In this document: positions 1 through 12,071 of the stretch, one piece after another
Layout of the letters: each line of letters starts with the position of its first letter
Position numbering within the stretch: the stretch's first letter is position 1
DNA from: Lolium rigidum
Lineage: Eukaryota > Streptophyta > Magnoliopsida > Poales > Poaceae
Assembly (NCBI RefSeq): GCF_022539505.1
Contig: NC_061510.1
Coordinates: 95,372,292 to 95,436,291, forward strand
Length of the DNA stretch: 64,000 nt
Direction: 5' to 3'
The notes under the pieces: generated by a model
Seen by the model: the letters and a program-made list of their open reading frames with translations, nothing else
Told to the model about the DNA's origin: nothing
The model's database searches: none
Made by a program: the position numbers and the translations under genes

Positions 1-118
1 ATCGGCCAAGAATCATGTTAACAAGGCACTCTTCCCGCACAAATAAGACAGAAGCTAAGCATACAAAGTTCAATTGTATAAAGATGCCCTAACTTTACTT
101 CCCTCTTTGTTCTCGCAG

Positions 119-171
119 AGAAGCAAAGCCTCATGTTCAGCAACGGCTCGACCCAGCCTGGAAGCTATTAG
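119..171 (+). CDS. Possible terminal exon of an unknown gene
   Basis: A good 3' splice site (pyrimidine-rich tract ending TTCTCGCAG at 110-118) precedes a short open stretch ending in TAG at 169-171. Its last residues would be KQSLMFSNGSTQPGSY. The exon starts in a phase that needs one upstream nucleotide. Bases 1-53 are also open in another frame (ending in NKALFPHK and TAA), so an alternative terminal exon or a retained intron is possible. I do not recognise the protein. The rest of the gene lies left of the window. Without transcript data this is a tentative call. Confidence 0.35.
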
Positions 172-681
172 CAGAAAAAGTTCCGTGTAGTGAAGATTTC
201 GTGTGCTACCACAGATCAGTTATGTATAATATTATTGAAATACCGGCCAACCTAGACAAGACAATGTGTAATTGATGTACCGTAGTATTAAGTACCTATT
301 ACCCAGCTGTGTGTAATAACTTAAAAGCATACTTCTATGTCTCTGCACTACTACGTTTGCGTATATGATTGTATGAAGCATTCTGCTGTTTCAACCGTGT
401 TACTCTGCCCTATAGCGCCCTCATACTTGTGCAGGTGTAGCTAACTTAGCTGTGCCACCATTTATAGAGATTAGTTTCGACCTTCACAGGAAGCTCATTT
501 GCACACAGCTCTGCCATCGCTCTCAGATATTATGCATATTATGCCACGGGCGCGGCGTGTCGCCGCGCCAATGCCTCCTAGTAATCATCATGGGCTATAC
601 TCTCTTCTGTATATTACAATATTTTACTGTGTATGTATGAAAATTATCTTTTGTTCCCGTCGCGGGGCAAGTAATTGAAAT
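172..681 (+). other. Putative 3' UTR and downstream flank
   Basis: AT-rich sequence with no convincing ORF follows the putative terminal exon. It is consistent with a 3' UTR and intergenic flank. It ends at the target duplication of a retroposon (682-692). Confidence 0.3.
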
Positions 682-3600
682 ACAAGGTTGCACCCTCCAA
701 TTGAGAATTGGAACTGCCCATAGAATTGTTGTCTTTCCCCCTCCTCTCTCTTTCTTCTCTCCTCTCGCCTGCTTCTCAACCACCTCAAACCGGGCCGATC
801 CCGAGCTGTCTCCGTCGGCTTGGCAGGCCGGAGATGGCGGAGGAGAGGCGCCGGGGTAGGATCTAGTAGTAGTTGTAGGTTTTACGGCAGTTTGCCGGTG
901 TTTTGGATTATGTCGGTTAGGTCTTTGGCCAAGATCTGGCGCGTCTGGCGGGTGGACTCCGGTGACGGGCTCCGGCGGGCGAAGCAAGCTGTGAGACTCT
1001 TCTTGCCCGGGATCTCCACAGATAAAGGGATTTCTAGGTGCCTCACCTCGTTTTGGCTATTGGTGCTCGCCCTTCTTCTCTTGGCCGGCTGTGGAGGCAA
1101 GGGAGAGAGGAGCTGCGGCATCAGAGGCAGTTCTTGGTCGCTTTTCCTGGCCTGCCATAGCGGCGAGGGGGGAATCGGCATGTTCTTTCTTGTTCTTCCT
1201 CAACTGCTATGAGATGGGATTGTAGGTGTGATGGTTTTATTATGGGGAGATCGAACTCTGTCCCTGTTTCTCTGTCCTGCCGTGGTGGTGAGGGGAGAGG
1301 ACGCGGTGGAGTTTCGATCTCCTCCAGATGGAGCTACCTGTGGATGTACTACTAGCTCGAGCTCATCCAGATGACAGTTGATGCTGCTCCGGTGAGTTGC
1401 CATGCTCGTCACCACCATCTCATATGCTTTCCCCTCCCCCGAGTTCGTGGCAGAAGCTTCGGGTTAGATGGTGAGTTGGTCTTTTCTGTGTGTGTTGGTG
1501 TGGCTCGGTTCTGCTGCTCGAGCGGCTCTGCAGGTCAAGAACCTTCTCAGATTGGAGTTGTTTCTCAGCTTCTGTTAGGAAGACGTCGATATCTATGGCC
1601 AAGATGGCCTTTTTATCGCCGGTGTTGTAACACCCCAACTTTTGAAACCTTGCTAAGTTGTCCATAATGCAAAATTAGGGGGAATGAAAAACTTTTTCTA
1701 AAGGCTAACTAATATGAATTGCCTTGATCTGTTTGTAGATGAATTGTCTTGATCTGCTTGTTTAGAAATTGTCTTGAGCTACTTCAGGGAATGATCCCTA
1801 TTTAAAATAGAAATACCTTTGACACTCACTAAGTAAAGCAGCTGTGTGGCTTGGGAAAAGTGGGTTTTCCTTTTTTACAACAGCAAAACCTTTCCACTTA
1901 TGGCAACATGGGTGTGCATACTTAAAATTCCTCTTTGTGATATATTCTAGCTCAAACCATCCTTGATTCAAAACTTGGGATCATCTACCCCTCACTATAT
2001 CCTTCTCTTGGACCCTAGTCAAAAACCCTCAAACATCACAATTTTGGCTAAGTCCTAAAATTGTGATCAGATTCACTTTTGGAGCCAAATCCTTTTCCAT
2101 CCAATGAACCTCACTTGGCCCTAGACCTACCTTGTCATGTGAACTCCCCAACCATACCCATGCCTTGGGCTAGATCACTCTTATATTCACTTATCCTTGT
2201 TGGTTTTGAGGCCAAGTCAACAATCTATTTTGGTAGGCTCAAAAGGTTCAAACTTTGGCAGTTGATATCTAAGCAACCACAACTGTTATAGGTGACCTCA
2301 AGGCATGGATCTCAGCTATGCAACACCCTCTACAACTTCCACGTCTTGCATGTCCCATTCTACCCTTGCAACTCTTATATTCACTTGATCTTGTACCCTA
2401 TCCAATGCTTAACCTTAAGATCACTTCCTTCACTTTTACCTCTTGTTTCTCTTTAATCCAAGATTAATCTCCACAAAACCAAGTGTCTAAATGATTGTTA
2501 CATAATGTAGTCATCATATACCCTGGAGATCATATTTCCCAAATTTATTCTTACTACTTTTAGTAAATTTTTCCAAAAACCTATTCTTTTTCTTCTCTAG
2601 CTTAACCACAAAAATACTTCTAGTTTTATTAAATATTTTCAAAATATTTCTTCAAATAAAACAAGGAAATGAAATGGGTTTTGTTTATCATCTCATTTCT
2701 AACAAGTAATGATTTCCATATCATTATTTCTTTACTTTCCTCTCCTTTTAACAAAAAGCTTGTTTGTGGTAATTATACCACTTCTTGTTGTTCTCTTGAT
2801 TATTTTAAAGCTGAGACGACCTACCTTGCTTAGTAAAGCAAGTAGAACGTTTTGAACTCCTGTGTACTACCTTGAAACCCTCAACTTTCTCAAACTCCTT
2901 TTCAAATAACTTTCTTTCAAATGAGCCATAGGCATAGAAGGTGATCCAAACCTTTACCAAATGATTTTCTAATTCTTTTTTAAAAGGCAACCCTTGTGTA
3001 ACAAGTGTGCCTCCTTGATCAAATAACATCACCACACCCTTCAACCAATCCATACTCCTAACAAAAACCTCTATGTGTGGAATCATACTCTCATCTAGAC
3101 CTTATCTCCTGGGCAATTTAAAACCTTCCAAAAATGTCACCACTACTCCTTTTCCTCTACACTTTGTGCCTCGTAGATTCAATTTGCTACCATCACCCCC
3201 TCTCTCTCATCTTGTTTTGAGTAGTTCAAGTCTCAAATCTTGTTGCAGCCATCTCCAAAATGGCATGCACCTTAAACCTTGTACACCACCATCACCATCA
3301 TCTCCTTGGCACAAAACCTTCAAGCAACAAATTCCATCATGGTGCATATCACCATCACACTCTTTTTAAATCTCTATCTCTTTCATATGTTCACATACAT
3401 AATCTAAACCACCATTTTGGCAAGAAATCATGTGGCTCCACCTAGATCACCATGCATTATGGGAATCCCCTTTTTATGGTCCACTCATGTGCATAGCTTA
3501 AGGAGAGCTGGCCATGTCTTGTTGTTGGCATTGATGTTTCCTTTATCTCTCCCACATCTCTCTCAACCTTGCCTAACCATCATTTCTTAGACAAATCTAT

Positions 3601-4041
3601 TATTAGGTCAAAATTCCACCACCATCTACTTAGCACCCTTGTGCATTGTTATCACTCTACCTAAATCCCATATCTCATTAGGCCACCATATTAGCAAACC
3701 TTGTGAGGCACTCAACCTTGTGTGTCATGCATGAGTGGCAATTCTCTTTAGTTCCCCACTTGTGCATGACCAGAAACTTGTGGCCGGCCATGCCATGCAT
3801 GGCACACATGCAGCATTCCTCCCCATTTATCTCTCTCTCTCTCCTATATTACTCCAACTTGGGAAGCCACAACATACACCATTCCTTCACCTCCCCTTTT
3901 TCTTTTCTCTTCCATTGTCCCTTTCCAATGCCATTAATGACATAAGCTTGGGTCAAAGAGCCCCTCCTCATTTACTTCTCCTACAAGCCTTGCCACCCAC
4001 CTTAGCCAATCAATGAAGGGGCTGCCACCCCACTCCCCCCC

Positions 4042-4049
4042 TATATAAA
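4042..4049 (+). promoter_or_regulatory. LTR TATA box (copy A1)
   Basis: TATATAAA lies between a C-rich run and a pyrimidine-rich initiator region. The second copy has TATAAAA at the equivalent place (30658-30664). This suggests U3 is about 2.4 kb and R-U5 about 3.7 kb. Confidence 0.6.
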
Positions 4050-6929
4050 GGCCTTGGCTAGCCCCCTCCTCCTCTTGTCCTCTCATTTTCCACTCTCCAC
4101 TCCTTCCTCCACCTTATCCACTCCCTCCCATCCTTCTCCTCGACTCCACCCACGACCTGTTTCTCTCCCTAGCTACCATGGCCGGGCCATGGCCATGGAA
4201 CACGCCGAGCTGCTGCTCCCCCTCCTCCCTCGAGCTCCTCCTCTCCCCGGGTCACCATCATGAGCATCTCTCTCTCTTTTCCCCCTAACCCTAGATGGCT
4301 CCCTCTCCATCTCTCTTTTCCCCTCTTACTCGGTTGGATCTAGATGTAGGTTCATGCTGAACCAAGCTTGAAGAAGCTCCAGCCACCCTTAGGTCTAGAT
4401 TCTTTGACCAAAGTTCGTACAAATCCAATCTGTAAGTTTTTCGATCTTGCTGTTTCAGATTCTGTACGAAATTGTAAAATTCGTAAAAACTCGTGTATAG
4501 CTGCGAATCGAGTATTCAAATTTCCATGGGTAACCAAGGAAAGTATCTACAACTTGGCACCGGTCTCATCCTCAAATTATTTGTAAATTTTCCTTGATTA
4601 ATAAAGTTCTGAAAACATGCAGAAGCAATGTTTGTTAGATTTAATTTTTTCTGCAAAGCATTTTCGGGCAAACTCAACTTGGGTGAAATCCCTCTGTTGT
4701 AGCTTCATTTTTCCATAGGTGACACTTAAAGTTCCCAAATAAAATTGAAATGGTACACAGATAAAGTTTTGGTCAAATCTAACTTTGTCCAATTACACCA
4801 GGAGTTTGGAAATGCATATTTGAGTGAAACCAATTGCGTTAGAACCAGATTTTCAATACCTTTAAGATTCCACTGACCTTGTATTTTTAGGATTTTTCTA
4901 CGATTTTTGACGTACAGATCTTGCTTTATGTATAGTTCAGATTCAAGCAAAATCCTAAATTTGTAGGTTTAACATTTTTGAGTGAATCCAATTTTGTTAG
5001 TCTTTTTATAGTACGGGCTCTTTAGATTAATTAGTAATAGTCTATGTACATGTAATTGGTTACTATTAGTAATAGTGTTTGTATCACATGAATGGTTAAA
5101 CTAAAACTTTTTTGTTTATTAAAAATCCTTGACCACCTCTTTTTAGAAATAGACAACCTTTGTTTTATTCTTGCAAAAACAAAACCCTCTGCAACTCAAA
5201 CAAAGTTCTGTTGTTTTGCTTAAGTTTTCAAATGGTGTGGTATATTGTTGAATTCCTATTTTTGGTGTAGTTCTATGTAAGAAAATTAAAATAGGAAATT
5301 GATTTCTGCTTTTCCAATATTGTTTGAAAATAAAATATGAATGTTTCTGAGGCCAAAGCATTGTATTTGTCTTCTTTGTGGTGTTATCTACCAGGGGATA
5401 TTTAAATTATGCCATGGTGATAACCGGAGAGTCACTTGCTAACTTGTGAGGCTCTCATGCTTTTATTAAGTGAAATAAATTGGTTTTCTTTCAAAGAGTT
5501 GTTTTGAAGTAACTGTAAGTCCTTAGTATGTTAGCCCTTAGTAGAGTGGTTAGCTATTGATTGTTGATTGTAGAATGTTATTTTGTTGGTACAATGTGTT
5601 GATTGTGTTCCTTTTATATTTTCCAGCGATAGATGCGAACATTCCGGAGAAGAAGAAGTGGTTCGGACGAGGATTTTATTTGTATTGTTGGAATTCTTAT
5701 TTGATGGAGTTGAAGAAGTCCATGGACAAATGAGCCAACCAAGGCAAGACATCTTTTGATCTCTTGCTATTTATCCTTCTTGTTGTGTTCATTGTTCCGT
5801 TATATACTTGGTTCCTTGTATCTTGCGTTATGTTTGGTCCTCAACACTATGCATACTTACTCCCAAGTATGTTGAACCCCTTGTTGATGTTATGCATGCT
5901 TACCCTAAGCATGTATGCCCCCTTGACCACCTACATGATCATCTTCTTAGTGGTATGATGATTAACATCATGACCCTTGTTGAATCATCCTACTTATGTT
6001 GTCCCTATACATGCTTACCCTAAGCATGTGTGACCCCTTTTGAAACCTCAATCATCATCTCCTTAGTGGTATGATGGTTAGAATCATGTCCTTGTTGATA
6101 GCTTAGTTCTCCACAATAAAACCTTAGGTTGGGAAACCCCGATGTTTTATGTTTTGGAAAGACTTTGAAAACTTTGGGAAGATGTTGTCTTGCCCAAGTG
6201 TTGTTTCAAGAGAAAGGTCTTGATGTTTCAGAAAGTGGTATATGGTTGGTTGTTGACAAACAAAAGAAGTGTGGTAAAATGCTTTTAAAGGAGCACTGCG
6301 TATAAGTGTTCACCATCCCAACTTTTTATCGCGCAACCACATTACCCCAACATGGGCACGGGGCTTAGCCCGTTGTTTGTTCTTCTTAACATGGGAAGTC
6401 GCACAACTATAAAAGGGTAAGGTTACCTCCGAGTCTGGGTTGTCGTTGGTGGATACAATAGTATAACGGGATGCCTTCGGGGCTACCCGTCCAGAAGACA
6501 CTATCGGTTTCCCGACGTGGCAATGGAGTCACGCTCAAAATGAGGTGAGCTGCCATGGTTTGCCGGGGAGGTAAATACTCCATAGGGTAGGATCCCGTGC
6601 TAAGACGAATATGAAAAAGACTATGACCGAATTTTTGTCATGGCATAGTTGATATGCGGGGATGATGCCCTGATAGACTCGCGGATCTTGTGGGGAAAGT
6701 GCGCAAACTCTGCAGAGTATCAAATCTATTCGAATAGCCGCGTCCGCAGTCATGGACAAGTTGAAATGGCCATACTTAATCGGGGCTAGTTTTGTTTTAG
6801 AAATGCTTTACTAAGAAAAAGAGAAAGTTTTTCTCGGAGTACCGGAAGGGTACGGGAAAAGTTGATGACCATGTGAAGATAGTCGGAAAGGAAATAAAAA
6901 GGGCTACCCCCATCCTAGTGTTTTATGTC

Positions 6930-7085
6930 GTAGAACCTCTTTTGAAGTATCTTCTTCAACAAAGATGTAGAGATGTCATAGGTTATCTTTTGAAGTTTCC
7001 TCTTCAACAAAGATATAGAGATGTCATAGGTTATCTTTTGAAGTTTCTTCTTCAACAAAGATATAGAGATGTCGTAGAACCCCCT
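6930..7085 (+). repeat. 48-bp tandem repeat inside solo LTR A1
   Basis: About three copies with an exact 48-bp period: the ATGTC(A/G)TA core recurs at 6973, 7021 and 7069. Each unit carries TCTTTTGAAG, CTTCTTCAAC and AAAGATATAGAG. The second copy of the LTR has related repeats at about 42095-42288. Confidence 0.8.
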
Positions 7086-7114
7086 TGAAGTGTCTCATTC
7101 ACCCAAGAAGTAGG

Positions 7115-7297
7115 GATGCTATATCCATAAGAGAAACTCCTTCTCTTTCACATGCTATATCCACATGAGAAATTACGTCTCTTTCACATGATATATCCAC
7201 AAGAGAAACTACTTCTCTTTCACATGCTATATCTACAAGAGAAACTAGTTCTCTTTTACATGCTACATCCCCAAGAGAAACTAGTCTTTCTCTCTTG
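7115..7297 (+). repeat. 36-bp tandem repeat inside solo LTR A1
   Basis: Five units with an exact 36-bp period: GCTATATCC-like cores start at 7118, 7154, 7190, 7226 and 7262. Each is followed by AAGAGAAACT and TTCTCTTTCACAT. The equivalent array in the second LTR copy has three units (55310, 55346, 55382). Confidence 0.85.
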
Positions 7298-8060
7298 TTC
7301 TCTAAGATTAGTACTTGTTATCGCGCACTCTTGCAAAGTACCTTATTGATGGTTTGCGAGTACAATTCCAATGTACTCACGGCTTTGTTCGTGGCTATTA
7401 ACCTGACCGACTTGAAGGAGTTCGACAAATGAAGAAGGATTGGACGACATCTATGCGAGCTAGGAAGGTTGTCCCAGTCAGTTTTCTGTAGGGTTATGGC
7501 AGATGATTTGGGCTTGAAGTGATGTTGCTACTCTGATGATAAGTTAGGCCCTTCGAAGCTTTTATGTAAGTATTGGTCATGTGACCCTATTGTAATTTTC
7601 TTATTCCGTTTTGTAATGGATGATGTAACTTTGAGATCAGTTCGATTATGTGTTCACGGCGCACTGATCATGGGATCGTGAACTCTATACATAACGGGTA
7701 TTTCAGACAGCTAGTCCAGGATCCCCATAGGTGTGCTCCGACAAATCTGCAACCTCCGTCGTGAGGCCCTTCTACGGCTCAGTCGCTGAGCACTTTGCCA
7801 GGTCGAAGGCAAGTGGTGTCGTCCCCGTCTTTGGCCATGGTTGCAACGTCCCGAGCTCTCTGCTCCTCAGTGGGGAACAGGATGGAGTAGATTGCAATTC
7901 CAAACTGTTTAGCAAAGTCCTTTCTACCAATGATAGGGATCTATGTACTATTTCTTTATTTTACGGGGTCCTTTGTAACAAAATTGTACCCACTGCTGTT
8001 TTAATGAAAGATTCGTGCCCTTCTGGGGCGCTCTGTTCAAACAAAAAAAACAAGGCTGCA

Positions 8061-8185
8061 GAGGCATCACATGTACGGTACACGTTAGTTAGGTCCCCGG
8101 CTCTGGCTTGTTTTTCTTTTGTCTTTGTCTATTCTGTTTTCTCTAGGACTGAGGCAGCAGGACATGGCAGGGAAATCTACATTGG
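8061..8185. other. Unannotated flank
   Basis: This is the continuation of the sequence into which the retroposon at 693-8049 inserted. No ORF or repeat is recognised. Confidence 0.4.
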
Positions 8186-8525
8186 TTCATAGATGGAGAT
8201 GCACCCATAATTCAAAATCATATTTTAAAATGTCTAAATTTTTTGAAAATATATTGGGATGTACACCCAAACAGTTTATATCCGCGCACAAAGTTTCATG
8301 GAAAAATATTATTTTTTATGGCCAGCGGTCCAAAATAGCTTTTAACGAGGCATTTTTTTGTCTTTTTACATAGTGTACAGAAAAATGCTTTTTCGTGCCA
8401 AACTTTTTGTGAGCTAACATAGAATGTTAGGATGCACGATCAAAATTTTATTTTGAAATTTCTAGACATTTTGAAATAAATGTTAAATACAATTTTTTAT
8501 AATAAGTGTATCTAGACCTATGAGC
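8186..8525. mobile_element. MITE-like element with imperfect terminal inverted repeats
   Basis: About 340 bp of very AT-rich, non-coding DNA between imperfect inverted ends: TTCATAGATGGAGATGCACC at 8186-8205, and on the right GTGTATCTAGACCTATGAG, whose reverse complement matches it with a few mismatches. AT content and length fit a non-autonomous DNA transposon. No clear target duplication was found, so the superfamily is open. Confidence 0.5.
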
Positions 8526-8996
8526 CAAAACACCATGTCCGACGTGGCATCCCTTTGCGACCGCACGGTCGGAAAATGGGGCTAAACCCCCCAATGGCCC
8601 GATGTAAAACGATCGGTCTCTTCGCAGGAACGCAAATGCGACCCAATATGTGTTGCGAATGCATCTCCGCGGACACGGCGCAGTCAGCGCGGGCGTTCAC
8701 GCCCTTCGTACTTGGCCCACTTGTCAACGATCATGAATGCTTCGTCTTTCTCCGTGATAGTACTGGGCTGGGCGGTGTTGTGCAACTTTCCGCACCCGTT
8801 AATAGCGCTCCTCGCCTTCCGTGCGCCTGCACTGGTAGCGACGCAGCGGCTTCTGCGCTAGGGCATTTAAGGCGAGGCGGCCACCCCTTTTAAGTGGCGC
8901 TAGCGGTGGCCATTTCGCCGCCCACGCCATTGCCACTGTCGACCTATTAGTCTCTGCCCCCATTTCCTGATCTACACCTTGGGCAAAAGTTGGCCC
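8526..8996. other. GC-rich single-copy-looking segment
   Basis: The base composition differs sharply from the flanking TEs (many CpG, GCGG and GGCC). It contains ATTTAAGG and TTTTAAGTGG and no long convincing ORF. It may be the 5' or promoter part of the host gene whose exon appears at 12957-13119, separated from it by the truncated retrotransposon. That link is inference only. Confidence 0.3.
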
Positions 8997-10400
8997 TGCT
9001 ACGTTGCAAACGTATCTATAATTTTTGATGCTCCATGCTTGTTTTACACAAATTGCTATATGTTTTATTTACACTTTCGTTGCACTTTTATACATTTTCT
9101 AGAACTAACCTATTAACAAGATGCCACAGTGTCAGTTCTCTGTTTTCTGTTATTTTGTATTTCAGAAAATTTGTACAGGAAATATTCTTGGAATTGGACG
9201 AAATAAAAACCGAAGTTCCTATTTTGTTGAAACGAAGACGGAGTCCAAAGGGCAGACGAAGGAGGGCCAGGAGGCGGCTAGACCAGGTCTAGGCGCGGCC
9301 TGGCCCTGGCCCACGCCTAGGGGTGGTTTGGGGCCACCTGGCCTCCACCAACCTCGCCCTTCCGCCTATAAATGCCTCCCGATGCAAAAACCCTAAATCA
9401 ATTAGCCTCCACCCACGAAAAGTTTTGTAGCTCTGCTGCCGTCGCAGACAAGATTCGGGGGACAAAAGTCTCTGTTCCGGCACCCTGCCGGGACGGGTAA
9501 TTGCCTCCGAAGCCATCTGCATCGACTCCACCGCCATCTTCATCGCCATTGCTGACTCCCGTGATGAGGAGTGAGTAGTTCTCCCCTGAGGCTGAGGGCT
9601 TTACCGGTAGCTATGTGGTATATCTATCTCTCCATGTATGATCTTTATGTGATCATGATCTTTGTAATCTAGTTGAATAAGTATATGTTATTCTTCAACT
9701 ATTGTGCTACTCAAATGGTTTTATTATGCGGGACACCTTGTTCAACGGTGTGAAGGTGACAGTGTGCACACCGTGTTAGTTTCTTAAACTTAATTTACAG
9801 AAATACTTATGAATTGTGGTGTCTAGTTAGTACCATCTTTGTATGCTCAAAGTGACAGCGTGGGGTGTCCATAGATTGGGAGTGCGAACTTTAAGGAATA
9901 CTTATGCAGACCTACGCAGTGAATTTGTGTTTATTATCAAACCGGAGAGTGGTTCAGAGTAGCATAGTGAAGTGATAATATCTATGTATTCAGTTATGGT
10001 ATCATTGTTGAGAGTGTCCATTATTGAAAGTATGATCCCCAGGCCTTGTTTCCAAGCATTGAAACACCGTTTACAACCAGTTCTGCCACATGTTTGCTTG
10101 CTTCCATTTTTATTTCAGATTGCATTTACCACTCATAATCATCCATATTACTTGTATTTCACTATCTCTTCGCCGAACTAGTGCACCTATACACCTGACA
10201 AGTGTATTGGGTGTGTTGGGACACAAGAGACTTATTGTATCGTAATTGCAGGGTTGCTTGAGGGATATATTTGACCTCTACCTCCCTGAGTTCGATAAAC
10301 CTTGGGTGATCCACTTAAGGGAAACTTTCTGCTGTTCTACAAACCTCTGCACTTGGAGGCCCAACATTGTCTACAAGAATAGAAGCGTGCGTAGATATCA
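8997..10400 (+). repeat. 5' LTR of copy B
   Basis: About 1.4 kb. The left end is TG and the right end CA just before the primer binding site. It contains TATAAATGCC near 9366 and the block shared with the other LTRs around 10259-10380, which encodes nothing obvious. Confidence 0.7.
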
Positions 10401-10410
10401 AGCTCTTTTC

Positions 10411-10438
10411 TGGCGCCGTTGTCGGGGGGGGGGGGGGG
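10411..10438 (+). other. Primer binding site plus 15-G run (copy B)
   Basis: TGGCGCCGTT matches the 3' end of plant tRNA-Asp (complement). The usual CCGGGGA is replaced by TC followed by 15 consecutive G (10424-10438), either an expanded homopolymer or a sequencing problem. Confidence 0.65.
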
Positions 10439-10571
10439 TAAGGTAAAAGGTACTCACATCATCTGGCTACTAAGTTTTTTAGTTGCTGGTGAGTGCTCGA
10501 AGTTATTTCCTTTAGATTCTGCAATTACATCTTTTTGTTTTTTTATTTTTATTTTTCACTAGTTAGGCTTA

Positions 10572-11290
10572 ATGGAAAACAACAACAAAAATTAGAGTGC
10601 TTTATAGTATTTATCTTGAGTTAGGGCATGAGGTGTTTGAAGAGAAAATTAAAAAATCTATGGAACTTTACTTGCATGCTGGTAGCAATGTTATTAGTAT
10701 GAATTCTTTGAACATCATTATTGCTAATGCTATGAAAAAGTCTAAGCTTGGGAAGCTAGGTTTTATGAAAATGATATTTTTATTTCCCCAACTTTTGAGA
10801 AGGAAATTTGTTATGATGATACTATGCCTCCAATATATGATGATTATAATGATGATTATGTTATTTTCAGTACACCTACTATTGAGGAGAAAATTAATTA
10901 TGATTATAATATTTCTCCTATATTTGATGATTATGGTGATGAGAATAATAATGATAGCTATTTTGTTGAATTTTCTCCCACTACAATTCATAAAAATGAC
11001 TATGCTTACATGGGGAGTAATAATTATTTTATGCAGGTGGCTCATGATAAGAATATTTTATGTGATAGTTATATTGTTGAGTTTATTCATGATGCTACAG
11101 AAAGTTATTATGAGAGAGAAAATATGGTTGTAGAAGTTTTCATGGTTCTAAAACACCTCTCTATATGCTGAAAGTTTTGGAGTTACTCTTGTTTTATCTT
11201 CCTATGCTTGTCACTTTGTTCTTTGTGGATTTATTTATGTACAAGATTCTTATGCATAGGAAGTGGGTTAGACTTAATTTTTTCATATTT
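10572..11290 (+). pseudogene. Degenerate acidic gag-derived ORF of copy B
   Basis: The start codon at 10572 follows the primer binding region as in copy D. Stops appear within a few codons, and open stretches then continue in two frames (10597-11133 and 10824-11171). The second frame reads as the same Asp/Asn/Tyr-rich protein encoded intact in copy D, including PPIYDDYNDD, NYDYNISPIFDDYG and the YIVEF.HDATESYYER motif. It is a broken relative of the 240-residue ORF at 35370-36092, with no evidence of function. Confidence 0.65.
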
Positions 11291-12050
11291 GCTTCTTGAT
11301 GCTCTCTTTTACTTCAATTCACGTTTCTTATGTGAGCATCTTCTCAAACTACTGCGCCTAGTTGAAAGGCATTAAAGAAAAGCGCTTATGGGAGACAACC
11401 CATTGTTTTATTTCTGTAATTTTTCATTTGTTGAGTCTTGCAAGTTGTTACCTCTGTAATAACCTCTCCTTGTCATTTTTATTTTGTTTGTGCCAATAAT
11501 AGCCTCTAATAGGAGGAAAGTAAGATTTGGGGAAGTTGTTGTCCTGAAAACAGATTTTGTGATGTCACCATAAAAATTCGTATAAACAGCCTGTCCGGAA
11601 TTTTGAGCTGCCCCTTTTTGTGCATATGTCCCAGGTGATTATATAACTTTATTTAGTTGAACATTTTTCAAGATGAGCAACATAAGATTTTCCAAAAAAT
11701 CGATCTTTACCTGCTGTTCTGTTTTGAAATATTTCTGTCACTATTTGCATTTGCCTCTTAATCTCTTTCGTTTTGAGTTCTTTTGATCAAAGATATTTTT
11801 GAAGAGTTGCTACAGTAGCTAATTATTTAATAGATGTTTGATAAATATTATAAATGAACCCAAGTGGATTTGTTTATTTTGATTGTACTAATGCTGCTAA
11901 TAAAGAATTGTATGAAGTTTTGTATGAAAGAAGTTTTCAAGTATAGTGAGAGAATAATGATGTGATGAGATGAAGAATGGAAAAAAAACTCAAGCTTGGG
12001 GATGCCCCTGCACCCCAAGAAATATCCAAGAGGTACAAGCATTAAAGCTT

Positions 12051-12071
12051 GGGGATGCCCAAGGCATCCCC
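12051..12071 (+). other. Conserved 9-bp hairpin in copy B
   Basis: GGGGATGCC, then loop CAA, then GGCATCCCC form a perfect stem. The same hairpin is at 36792-36812 in copy D and, on the other strand, at 16354-16374 in copy C. Confidence 0.8.

Larger units (their letters stand above)
1626..7729 (+). mobile_element. 6.1-kb solo LTR (copy A1), TG...TA ends, 5-bp TSD
   Basis: It starts TGTAACACCCC and ends TCCCCATA. It is flanked by perfect GGTGT duplications at 1621-1625 and 7730-7734. It has no internal LTR repeat, primer binding site or pol sequence, so it behaves as a single very long LTR. A second copy of the same unit (28696-55842 once later insertions are removed) has nearly the same length, about 6.08 kb, and the same order of landmarks. 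Inside are a TATA box at 4042, a long untranslated-like region, and two tandem arrays near the right end. The last dinucleotide is TA where the other copy has CA. A Sukkula-like family with giant LTRs is possible, but I have not verified the name. Confidence 0.75.
693..8049 (+). mobile_element. Short non-LTR retroposon (LINE-derived or retrosequence), interrupted by a solo LTR
   Basis: The unit is flanked by an 11-bp direct repeat, ACAAGGTTGCA at 682-692 and ACAAGGCTGCA at 8050-8060 (one mismatch). It ends in an A-rich tail (8038-8050). That is the signature of target-primed retroposition. Removing the solo LTR at 1626-7729 and one copy of its duplication leaves about 1.25 kb: a pyrimidine-rich and GC-rich 5' part (693-1625) and a 3' part (7735-8049). 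No reverse transcriptase is visible. It could be an internally deleted LINE using its 5' and 3' ends, or a retrocopy of a host transcript. ORFs in the 820-1670 region are overlapping and unconvincing as proteins. Confidence 0.6.

Noticed and set aside
595..1670. Several overlapping ORFs of 70-130 codons on both strands
   Set aside because: No start context, splice logic or protein motif; they lie inside the retroposon and overlap each other.
6930..7297. Regularly spaced repeats resembling a CRISPR array
   Set aside because: The units are directly tandem without unique spacers, lie in a plant LTR and have no cas-type neighbours.
10597..11133. 178-residue hydrophobic ORF (and its minus-strand partner at 10668-11045)
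   Set aside because: Out of frame relative to the acidic ORF conserved with copy D; Met/Ile/Leu richness comes from shifted GAT/AAT codons.
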